A DNA stretch of 64,000 nt from Microvirga aerilata (GTDB taxonomy: Bacteria > Pseudomonadota > Alphaproteobacteria > Rhizobiales > Beijerinckiaceae): contig NZ_JAEQMY010000007.1 in NCBI RefSeq assembly GCF_016743775.1, positions 62,001 to 126,000 of the forward strand, written 5' to 3'. A program made the translations under genes and the position numbers. Positions 49,334 to 57,049 of the stretch are shown here, piece by piece. Every line of letters begins with the position of its first letter. Position 1 is the stretch's first letter. The notes below the pieces were generated by a model, which ran no database searches, was not told the DNA's origin, and saw only the letters and a list, made by a program, of their open reading frames with translations.

Positions 49334-49496
49334 AGCCGGAGGTGCGTATCAACGCCCTTCTGGCACCGTGGTTCCAGCGAAAGCGAACTTTTTTGCGATA
49401 GGAAAGCTGCGCTCGGACACTGTTGGATTAGACCAGATGGCCTAAGAACAATGGCTTACTTTCGATCAGGTCCGAATCGTCTTACAAGAACGAGCA

Positions 49497-49617
49497 TTGA
49501 TCAAGTAATTGCCACAAGACAATAAAACAATTTGAAGCTCAACTACCTAGTCGGCGGGGGCGGATGTGGGATCAAGGCCGTGAACTCGGGAATAAACCTG
49601 AGCGCGGCTTTTTCTTT
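49497..49617 (+). ncRNA. Candidate small RNA with promoter-like and terminator signals
   Basis: ttgatc (49497-49502) and caataa (49520-49525) are 17 bases apart. A two-part hairpin follows at 49577-49608 (gccg...cggc enclosing ctcggg/cctgag), then tttttcttt. A transcript of about 85 bases from ~49532 is predicted. No open frame with a ribosome-binding site is inside. Confidence 0.4.
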
Positions 49618-49686
49618 GCTCCTAAGTGTATTGCGTGCATCGCTCGAAGAGCATTTAACAACAATACTAAGCTAGGGGCAGTCCGA

Positions 49687-49932
49687 ATGACCATCAGTGA
49701 GGCGCAACTGCGCACGCTCAGGCTTCTCAACAAGCAAGCCGCTCACCGCGTTCACCGCTCGAAGCGCGCCGGTGATTACATCTGGACGCATGAGGGTTCC
49801 CGCATTGCGCTCACCCAGACGCTGCACAAGCTGTTCAGCAGCGGATATGCGACAGTGAGCAATGACAACAGGGACGTGGCTGTCATCACTCAGAAGGGTC
49901 GTGCAGTGATCGCGGCACGAGGCTCCTGCTAG
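49687..49932 (+). CDS. Small hypothetical protein, possible winged helix
   Basis: An 81-residue basic protein. The pattern ISEAQLRTLRLLNKQ, then a helix with ALTQTLHKLFSSGYATVS, then a beta hairpin (DVAVITQKGRAVIAARG) resembles a compact winged helix. No named family. A longer in-frame start at 49564 overlaps the terminator just described, so I chose 49687. Confidence 0.5.
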   Translation: MTISEAQLRTLRLLNKQAAHRVHRSKRAGDYIWTHEGSRIALTQTLHKLFSSGYATVSNDNRDVAVITQKGRAVIAARGSC

Positions 49933-50002
49933 GCAGGTCATTGCTAGGTACAGCAGATCACGATCGGAATGGTGAGGACGCTCTCCTGAGCAGGCCATCC
50001 GG

Positions 50003-50066
50003 CAAAAAGAAAGCGCCCTCTCAAGGGACGCTCTAGGGTCCGACCCGTAGGGGCAAAATAACGAAG
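50003..50066 (-). ncRNA. Repeat/terminator element C
   Basis: Third member of the family with 43361 and 49272. On the minus strand it reads ttattttgcccctacgggtc, a small gggtc-c-gaccc palindrome, then hairpin agcgtccct/agggcgct and ctttcttttt. The T tract is the best of the three. Confidence 0.45.
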
Positions 50067-50448
50067 TCAGTAGCATCAAGTATTTTGTCCACTTGTGTCC
50101 TCAATGAGGCATGTCAATAAGCAATGTACGTTATTGCGGCGCTTGTTGATATATTCATAGATCCTATCAGGTCTTGATCGGCTTTTAAGATTACATGAAG
50201 CCGCGCTTCGCCGTAGGGACAACTCCGGGCCGGGAGGGTCGCGCACAGGGTCACAGGACTGGGCGCGGCCCTTTTCTTTGGATCCCACGCCGGGATATTT
50301 GAGCTCCTTGTAGAACACTACGGCCAAAATGAACCCGGCATCAGGCTGGTCTCATCCAGAAAGGGGCATAGGTATCAGCACGTCTGTGGCTCAACTTCGA
50401 AGCTCATAGCCGCGTTCTGGATCCTCAATGCGTGGAGATCCTATTCCC
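50067..50448. other. Intergenic region with plus-strand terminator-like hairpin
   Basis: No gene is supported. At 50236-50279 the stem gggtcgcgc/gcgcggccc is followed by ttttcttt on the plus strand, again without an upstream plus-strand gene, and could end a small RNA starting near 50180. Confidence 0.4.
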
Positions 50449-50664
50449 TTATGCCCGCCGACCGCGCCTTATGAAGTAGATGACCGCTGCAACGACGATA
50501 ATGACCGGGATGATCCGCCAGTGATCACTGATGCCGCCTGCTGCGGCATCTCCGGCGGTGGCAATCCAGCCGTACCCCCAGGCAGGGGCGGGCGCCGGGG
50601 TCTGTGCCCAGGCATAGGATACAGATAGGACAATAACGCCCATCAGGGCCGTGAGCTTGCTCAT
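50449..50664 (-). CDS. Small exported membrane-anchored protein, module copy 2
   Basis: A 71-residue paralogue of the protein at 38078. The signal peptide MSKLTALMGVIVLSVSYAWA, a Pro/Ala-rich middle and the C-terminal span IIPVIIVVAAVIYFIRRGRRA match in order and length. It faces a broken ParB-like gene as in copy 1. Confidence 0.65.
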   Translation of the reverse strand: MSKLTALMGVIVLSVSYAWAQTPAPAPAWGYGWIATAGDAAAGGISDHWRIIPVIIVVAAVIYFIRRGRRA

Positions 50665-50818
50665 GCATGTGCCTCCGGTTGGGGAGACCAGCGCATACGT
50701 TCTACTCAATTGCTAAGCTGATGCCCTCCGGGAACGCGTCTTAGTGCGGCATGTTCCTAGGCAAGCCACCTGCCTGCGCATAAGCTCAGCCGAAACGACA
50801 CGGCACAGAGCGGTCGGA

Positions 50819-51070
50819 ATGATGATGAAGCGGTAAGTCCTTGCTATCCACGACGTCTATGTGCCGGTAAAGCGGCGTCAAATCCTGGATGTGCAGAAGG
50901 TGGAAGCGCTCCCGGAGAGCATCATGGCGAGGCGACAGGAAGCACCCAGTCTCGTGCGGCCTGACGGTAGGCGGTTTGTTCTGGTGGAGGGCTTGCACCG
51001 CCTGGAGGCGTGCAAGGCACTCGGCGAGGCCACTGTCCCCGTCTATCTGGCCCAGGCCCGCAGGCATTGA
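50819..51070 (+). pseudogene. Mini ParB-like protein, module copy 2, stopped at codon 6
   Basis: It aligns codon for codon with the intact gene at 38445 (both 252 bases including the stop), but codon 6 is TAA where copy 1 has CAG. After the stop the frame stays open and conserved (VRPDGRRFVLVEGLHRLEACKALG). A GTG at 50861 could restart a shorter protein. The stop looks like a recent mutation. Confidence 0.7.
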
Positions 51071-51117
51071 TCCCCGCTTGGTGCGTAGCTGGAGCAAGCC
51101 TTGAGGAGATAGCCCTC

Positions 51118-51570
51118 ATTGATCCGACGGTGGGGTTACCAGGATCCCTGGAAGCGGTGCAGAATTGGTCTGCCGAGTTGAGAAAGGACAAATTCAAGTT
51201 TGACTTCATGCTCCTGGCGAAGGGCGAAAAGCCTACAAATCCGGAGCAGCACATTCTCATTGAAATCATTCGTGAGTCGGTTATCGGGAGGCTGTATGGT
51301 GTGACCGGAAAGGGCCTTGATCCGGCTTACCAGCCATTCAACAATTTCACTGACGGCACCCTGAACGAGGCGCGCAAGCGGGCTACGGAACTAGCCGAGG
51401 CCGGGAACGTATCGACCATTGCCTTGCTGCCCAGCCGACCACTGAGCCTCTGTCGCTCCCCACCTCAGCGGATCAGGTGCATTGAGCGCGCTTTAGGCCG
51501 CAGGACGCAGTGGCCTATTTTTAGGGCGGCTCTGTCCGGCCCGTGGAGTGGGTCGGGACCAGATTGCTGA
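51118..51570 (+). CDS. Uncertain hypothetical reading frame
   Basis: An open frame that runs on from inside the ParB-like pseudogene. A stretch such as KFKFDFMLLAKGEKPTNPEQ followed by HILIEIIRESVIGRLYGV looks protein-like, but no start codon with a good site is seen and the end is low-complexity. It may be a decayed gene. Confidence 0.25.
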   Translation: MDPTVGLPGSLEAVQNWSAELRKDKFKFDFMLLAKGEKPTNPEQHILIEIIRESVIGRLYGVTGKGLDPAYQPFNNFTDGTLNEARKRATELAEAGNVSTIALLPSRPLSLCRSPPQRIRCIERALGRRTQWPIFRAALSGPWSGSGPDC

Positions 51571-51749
51571 AGAGGACGAGCCCGCAGCCAAGAGACAGTA
51601 TGTACCGAGAAATCGGTTGAGGTGGGAGCTTGTCATCGCCAAGCTCTGCCATATTGGGATGCAGACGGCCCGGGTTAAAAGGCAGATACCTGCACAAGAG
51701 GTTAAGACGACGAACAGGTGGAAAGGGTCGAACCAGCTGGTGGTGCATT

Positions 51750-52172
51750 TCATGTCGGCGAGAGGGATTTGCCATATGCATCCAGAAGTACCGAGACCTC
51801 GTGCAGCATCACCATCAGCGGCCTTGTAGACGTGATGTCGAACGTCAGGTCAGGGCGCTCGAAGAGCGCGAGGCAGATTTCGTTCGAGTTGTGCCGGGAC
51901 TGGTACGCGACCCCATCAGGTTGATCCGGGTGATCCCAAAGAGCGTCTGACCACAATCCGCAGGGCCCACAGGGGCCAGCGGAGACCGCGCTGTCGGTGG
52001 CGACGGCTGGCAGACCGGACCCGTAGAGCTTTACGACGCGCAGTTCACGGCGGCAGGCGAGCTCCGTTGCAGCACGATCCGCGATATCCGAGATGGCAAC
52101 CATCAGGCGTTGCGGGTTGCGGAACAGCGTTTCCGCCAACGCACCGGCCCGGCTCAGGCTGACATAAAGCAC
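51750..52172 (-). pseudogene. RES-domain protein, 5'-truncated
   Basis: The frame encodes most of a RES domain, the NAD-degrading toxin fold of Xre-RES toxin-antitoxin systems. Landmarks are LYVSLSRAGALAETLFRNP, RELRVVKLYGSGL, PCGLWSDALWDHP and GVAYQSRHNSNEICLALFERP. The frame continues upstream (RSRFGVLYV) only to a stop near 52247, so the first part of the domain is missing. No Xre antitoxin gene is adjacent. Probably dead. Confidence 0.65.
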
Positions 52173-52529
52173 GCCGAACCGGCTACGCGCGCCGTCAGAC
52201 CGATAGGTTGGTAGGGTGCCAGGGCCAGGGCCAAAATCAACTTAAACTGGGAAGCATCGATGACAGCCGCACAGTACTCGGCCCGCTAGGGCGCTGGCGA
52301 GGCCGCGGGACCTAACCTGTTGTGGGCCTAGATCAGTCGACATAGACCGTTTGGCCGAATGTCAGGCTGGGAAAAAGAACGATTATACTAGCGGCCCAGA
52401 TGAAACCTGAGGCGCATATGAGCCAATTCCCTCTCGATATGATAGCTCCAACGGCTTGCATTCTCGCCCTCAGTTTGGCTCTCATCCTTGATTGGCAATC
52501 CCGTCGTGCTGACAAAAAACATTAGCTAT
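52173..52529. other. Region between remnants
   Basis: No firm gene. A minus-strand frame at 52333-52515 could encode a short membrane peptide (LICASGFIWAASIIVLFP), without a good ribosome-binding site. Confidence 0.3.
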
Positions 52530-53400
52530 TGACTGGCCCTAGAGATCGCTGAAGTGATATCGATCGTGCGCTCTCCGGATCCATACCAACCTGGCACATG
52601 CACCATCTACCAGTGCGTGCTCGTGTCAGCGAGGACCTCCGCCGGTGTGGGCAGACGGGCACCTTTCCTGCGCGGGCGTCCGAGTGTGCCCGGCAACCGC
52701 GTTGGCGCAGACTCGTAAAGCGCTGCATCCAAGTAATGGCCTTGATCCCGGCGCGACGCATAGCATGAGGGACCAGCAGAGCGGAAAAGCCACTGTCGGT
52801 GACCAGGACGAGGTCGCGTTTGGGGAACCAACGGCGGGGCTGCAGGGCCATCTGCCGGCCCCAGTCGAGGAGCGTCTTGTGGCGACGACCCCGCTCTTGG
52901 CAGGAGCGCACGGAGGACGCCAGCGCCGTCAGGACCGGCAGGGCCCAGACGCGCCCGGCCCTGGAATGGGTGCGAGCAGCATCAGGCTCATCCAGAGTAG
53001 GCCGCTTGGCTTGACGAAGTGCGCATCCGAGGAGCGTACGTGATCGCGATAAATACCCTTTGCTTTGATGCGTCGGCTACGGCGACGCTCGATTGTGTCG
53101 TTAATGGCGATCACCATCGGGCCGGCCGGCACGAAGGTGTCAACGAGCAGTCCCAGGAGGATGCGTGCGCCAGCTCGTGGGCACCACGCCGCCCGGCTGA
53201 GCACCCCGATGGTAGTTCACGAAGTGCCGCTCACGGCTGAGCCCTGCGATCGAAGCAGGCTAGCTACGGTCCTTTGACTCGGTACCAGGGGCGCGCCGAT
53301 GAGTAGAAGCTGAGGGTGCTTCTGGGAGCGGTGGACGAACAGGGGCGCAAGTGCGACGATCCGGAAAAAGCGGGCGGGCAGGTGCGGCATGGCAGGGTCT
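52530..53400 (-). pseudogene. Decayed DDE transposase (IS701/IS4-like)
   Basis: Fragments in different frames follow in the correct order on the minus strand. They are QKHPQLLLIGAPLVPSQRTV and SRERHFVNYHR (near 53280-53390), LLVDTFVPAGPMVIAINDTIE and AKGIYRDHVRSS (52990-53160), then RRHKTLLDWGRQMAL and RRWFPKRDLVLVTDSGFSAL (52780-52890). ALYESAPTRLPGTLGRPRRK, AEVLADTSTHW and VPGWYGSGERT (52560-52740) complete the series. Several frameshifts and stops separate them. Terminal repeats were not identified. Confidence 0.75.
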
Positions 53401-53744
53401 TATGGCCGGGACACTATCCACCTAGCCGCTACGCCTGCTTCGTCACCTGCCCCCACCACCCGAAAATTAGCCAACGTCGAGCTCAGGTGGGAGCTGGATT
53501 GTATAGTTTGCTATCGGCTGCGCAGCCCTCCCGGTCGAGTGATAAGGAGCCCTCGGCAGAGAATGAGGATCCAGGTGAGACAAATCAGGAAATCGAGGCC
53601 TCCTTCATCGGGTGTTGGCCCGGTCGCTTCGCCCGCGGCAGGCGTTCCCAAGGAGTCACCAGAGCGACAGCCATATAACGTGAGTGTGCCTCCCTGTTCG
53701 CGTGTAACAGACGTCTCACACATAATTGGCCATTCACTACCAAG
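53401..53744. other. Region without a supported gene
   Basis: Open frames on both strands are short. The minus-strand frame continues from the epimerase-domain remnant but carries no further recognisable domain. Confidence 0.3.
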
Positions 53745-53900
53745 CATGTAGTCAACCCGCACGGGCTCAACATCGTTGCAGGTGTCATAAACATCAAGGA
53801 TAGATCCCTCTGTTGACTGAAGCTGCGCGTCGTAGAATGGGATTTTTTCCCATCAGACCCGTCGACCTTAGCTGCTTGCTGATCACTGTTGCGACGTGCA
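53745..53900 (-). pseudogene. Remnant of the epimerase-type carbohydrate-binding-like domain
   Basis: On the minus strand, ATVISKQLRSTG (frame 1) and then, after a frameshift, FYDAQLQSTEGSILDVYDT and EPVRVDYM can be read. They match, in order, AASWIANKQLGSTG, FYEAQINLTQGSTFEIYGT and ELVRIDNI of the epimerase at 39700. This is a decayed copy of that domain, only 600 bases from the alginate lyase gene. Confidence 0.7.
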
Positions 53901-53916
53901 GCCTAGAGTGGCATGG

Positions 53917-54291
53917 CTATTGAGTGGTTCGGCGCACCTTATAGACACCCGGCATTTCCTTTCGCACGCTCCATCCCATGCCACGCTGATCGACCAGCGT
54001 CATCTCTCCCGGCTTGATGGAAGAACTGTGGATGCGATAGATCCGAGTTGGGCCGTCGAGCGGGAGCTCTGAGGGGCAGGCTTGGGATGAGCCAAAGGCG
54101 TATTGCACGCCCGACCTGAACTTGAAAATCAACCTCTCTCCATGATCCCCGCCAAGAATTTGGCAGGTATCTCCTGTTCCAGAGGCAAACCAGGCAAACC
54201 CTGTGCCTGCCAACGACTGCGCCTTAACATGCGGGGCAGCTGATGCGAAAAGAACCAAACTGAGGCTGAAGAGCGCGGACAAGTGATGCAT
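53917..54291 (-). CDS. Exported hypothetical protein
   Basis: A 124-residue protein with signal peptide MHHLSALFSLSLVLFASAAP (cleavage probably after VKA) and a small beta-rich domain with two cysteines (DTCQILGG, QACPSEL). No family recognised. It lies downstream of the lyase gene on the same strand, 173 bases away, and might be linked to the polysaccharide cluster. Confidence 0.6.
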   Translation of the reverse strand: MHHLSALFSLSLVLFASAAPHVKAQSLAGTGFAWFASGTGDTCQILGGDHGERLIFKFRSGVQYAFGSSQACPSELPLDGPTRIYRIHSSSIKPGEMTLVDQRGMGWSVRKEMPGVYKVRRTTQ

Positions 54292-54464
54292 GGTAGATAC
54301 GTCCATTCGAATTCGACGATAAGTGATCTAAGAAGTGTCGCGTGGGAAGATACCGCATCAGCGGTGGGCATCGCAGCTCACTCGCTGCACCAGGATAACC
54401 GTTGGGCGTGGTCAATAGGATTGATCCATAGTCTCCCTATTGACGGACGCGTGCGCCCTGCTGG

Positions 54465-55352
54465 CTACTGGGGGCTCCACTTGATTGTAAAGCCGGTAAA
54501 ATCGGCGAATTGATCGGTGGGGCTGGCCCAACTGGCATCGGCCCCACCAAAGAACGTCGAAAACAGCAGCCCGGCGATGGCAACCTCGCGATTGTCGCGC
54601 AAGCGCAGGCCGGCTTGCTCCATCACGAGAGCCTCATCGATCCAAATCCGGACGGCATCCCCATGCTCCTCGTTAGGTGAGAGCTCAATCTCCTGCTGCA
54701 CGGTAACCCAGCGCCCGACCGGAAAGGTCCACGCGCCGGCTTGGATGCTATCGCCACACCGGGCAGACCGGTCGGGGGAGTAGAGGTAGAGTTCTCCAAC
54801 TCCGGACGTGCGCCACATCAGCCGCGCTGAGAAGCCAATGCTGAGATCGCGCGCGGTGCATCCGCGAGGGGCTTGACCACCAAACAGACCGGGCAGCTTC
54901 CCCCCACGGGCAAAGTCGAAGGTCTGCGGAAAGCGCACGCGATAGGTTAGGCAGGCACGCTCCGCCCCGGCTTTCAGGCGGTACAGGAAGCCAGCACCTC
55001 CAGAAGGATAGGAGGGATTGCCAGGATTCACGGATCCGCGCGGAAACCCCACTCGTACCACGGTTACTCCAGCGGGAGCTTCTCCTGACAGGAGGCTGAT
55101 GTTCTCTCGACCCCAGACGTGGGAGAATTTGGAGCGCGCCTTGGTTTCAGGTATGAGGCTAGCCAACTCGATAGTGTCCTGATGCGCATACGAACCGCGG
55201 CAGGCCGCGCTTGCGGGCATCAGCGTCAGCATGGTGATCGCTCCAAACAGGCCAATCGGTGATAGGTACTGGCGCGTTACGCTGCGAGGCATCTCCGCAG
55301 AGATGACATGAAGGACATGCGCCCACCTGCAGGATTTCCAGTTCGGCAGCAT
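54465..55352 (-). CDS. PL14-type polysaccharide lyase (probable alginate lyase)
   Basis: A 295-residue exported protein resembling polysaccharide lyase family 14. The core has HVWGRENISLLSGEAPAG, RVGFPRGSVNP, GGAGFLYRL, LTYRVRFPQTFDFARGGKLP and SARLMWRTSGVGELYLY. PL14 enzymes cleave alginate or glucuronan by beta-elimination. The signal region is SPIGLFGAITMLTLMPASA near 31-49; a start at 55292 would shorten the N-terminus, but the 55352 ATG has a better site (agaggaa). It is the third gene after alg44 and alg8, 56 bases from alg8, in the position of a trimming lyase. Confidence 0.85.
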   Translation of the reverse strand: MLPNWKSCRWAHVLHVISAEMPRSVTRQYLSPIGLFGAITMLTLMPASAACRGSYAHQDTIELASLIPETKARSKFSHVWGRENISLLSGEAPAGVTVVRVGFPRGSVNPGNPSYPSGGAGFLYRLKAGAERACLTYRVRFPQTFDFARGGKLPGLFGGQAPRGCTARDLSIGFSARLMWRTSGVGELYLYSPDRSARCGDSIQAGAWTFPVGRWVTVQQEIELSPNEEHGDAVRIWIDEALVMEQAGLRLRDNREVAIAGLLFSTFFGGADASWASPTDQFADFTGFTIKWSPQ

Positions 55353-55408
55353 CGTGACGATTCCTCTTCAGGCTAGTATCGAGAGTGGGAAGGGCAGGGG
55401 AAGGCGTG

Positions 55409-57049
55409 TTATCCTGCGGCATAGAGGATGAGGGTCATTAGAACCAGCACGATGACAACCGAGCCGAGCAGTGCCGACGACAAGTCTCTCAAAGCTGCGG
55501 CCGCATCATCCGAGCCAGCGCTAACCTTCTGCCGCGTCCATCGCTGCCTATGAGGCTGAAAGCTCACCCGGATTTTGATCAGGGATCCAACCACCTGCCC
55601 ATAGTACAGGATGAAGGGGAAGAGAGGATGAAATCGTCCGCTGGTCAGGCCGAGCGCCAGACAAATCAATCCCCGGCTGACAAGTACCCACAGCAGGTAT
55701 GAACAGAAGATGGTAGCGCCGTAACTGAACGACAACACAATCGCTGACATAGGGCCGATCAGGGCCGTCCACATCGACAGACGCTGGTCGACGAAGCAGA
55801 GCCAGGGAAACATTCCACAATGCTTGGGACCGAGGGCGATTGCCCGGCCGTTCGATCGAACCATGTTGCCGTACCAGCGGGTCATCAATGCAGTAGTCGC
55901 ACTCAACACGTTCCCAGCGGGCAACTCTTCAACGGGGTGGATCACGGCGTCGGGGATGTACAGCATATTCCAGCCCCGGCGCAGCACGGCATACCAGGAG
56001 CTCTTGTCATCGCCCGTCAGCATCTTGATCTGCCCGAGACGCCAATGCCGGATCGAGTCATGTTCGATCGCCAGGATAAAGTCCGCTGAGGTAGCGATCT
56101 CTGCACGGAAGACTGAAAAGCGCCCGGTTAGCACGAGGAGTTTCCGGGACAAGCTAAGCGAGCACATGTAGCTATGCCGCTGCGCCATACGCAGGCGGTA
56201 CCACTCCCGCACGAGTCCAGTGCCTTTCACCCAAGGCACATTCTCCGTGGTCACTGCGCCGACATCGGCCTGGGACGCCAGGACCATGCAGGCTCGTGCC
56301 AGGGAACCCTGGCCCAAGATGCTGTCGCCGTCCATGAGAATGGTCATGGAGCCGCGCGGGGGATGCTGCTTTCTCATAAGGCGCAGAGCCTCACCCATGG
56401 CATGCCGCTTCCCCTTACCGGCCTGGGGGATGACAATCACTGAGGTTCCGGGCGGAAGGTCCCGCGCCTGGTGCACCAGATCGGTAATCAGCGCAGCATC
56501 GGCCGGATCCGTAATGCATGCCAGCACGGTTGCTGGGACCCCAAACGAGGCGACTTCTGCCAGAACGCGCCGGTAGACCGCATGATTTAGCACCGCTGCA
56601 ATCCGGTAGCTGGTGATCACGAAGAACAGCTGCGGCGGTTTCGATGCCCTGCCAGCCTGTGCCCGGATCCGCGGGAAGACCAAGTGCCTATAGAGGAGCG
56701 CGCGCGCCATATGCATGGCGGCCCACGACCAGCGCCAGAACCCGATGATCCCGAATCCGAGGAGCCAGATCTTCGTTACAGGGACAGTGTAATGGTGAGA
56801 CAGAGAGAGCAAAACGATAAAGGTCACCCCATACATCACCCAACCAAAAGTCAGCGCTGCACGCGAGGAGTGCTCAAGGTGCTCACGGCCAACTGGAGGC
56901 CGGGTACTATGCGTCTGGACGGGTTCAACCGATGGCCCGGTCACCGAAATCCCTCCTGGTTTGGAAACGCTGTCTCCAATGTTTGGATAATGGGCTGCTT
57001 CGTCCGGGAGACGTTCTCCTGAACGGGCAGCCGCAGATTGCCCCGTCAT
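55409..57049 (-). CDS. alg8: Alg8, alginate (polymannuronate) synthase glycosyltransferase
   Basis: A 546-residue inner-membrane GT2 enzyme that polymerises GDP-mannuronate and translocates the chain. It matches Pseudomonas Alg8 through the whole length. Landmarks are two N-terminal membrane spans (~66-105), FVITSYRI (143-150), the catalytic DGDS at 240-243, LRMAQRHSYMCSLSLS, LTGRFSVFRA, HWRLG, LTGDDKSSW at 344-352, RWYGNMVRSN, DQRLSMWT, and the end WTRQK. An extra ~60-residue N-terminal extension is present. Its ATG overlaps the alg44 stop (ATGA), implying translational coupling. Confidence 0.93.
   Translation of the reverse strand: MTGQSAAARSGERLPDEAAHYPNIGDSVSKPGGISVTGPSVEPVQTHSTRPPVGREHLEHSSRAALTFGWVMYGVTFIVLLSLSHHYTVPVTKIWLLGFGIIGFWRWSWAAMHMARALLYRHLVFPRIRAQAGRASKPPQLFFVITSYRIAAVLNHAVYRRVLAEVASFGVPATVLACITDPADAALITDLVHQARDLPPGTSVIVIPQAGKGKRHAMGEALRLMRKQHPPRGSMTILMDGDSILGQGSLARACMVLASQADVGAVTTENVPWVKGTGLVREWYRLRMAQRHSYMCSLSLSRKLLVLTGRFSVFRAEIATSADFILAIEHDSIRHWRLGQIKMLTGDDKSSWYAVLRRGWNMLYIPDAVIHPVEELPAGNVLSATTALMTRWYGNMVRSNGRAIALGPKHCGMFPWLCFVDQRLSMWTALIGPMSAIVLSFSYGATIFCSYLLWVLVSRGLICLALGLTSGRFHPLFPFILYYGQVVGSLIKIRVSFQPHRQRWTRQKVSAGSDDAAAALRDLSSALLGSVVIVLVLMTLILYAAG

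Noticed and set aside
53316-53678. Plus-strand 120-codon frame
   Set aside because: Lies over transposase remnants read on the other strand; no motif.
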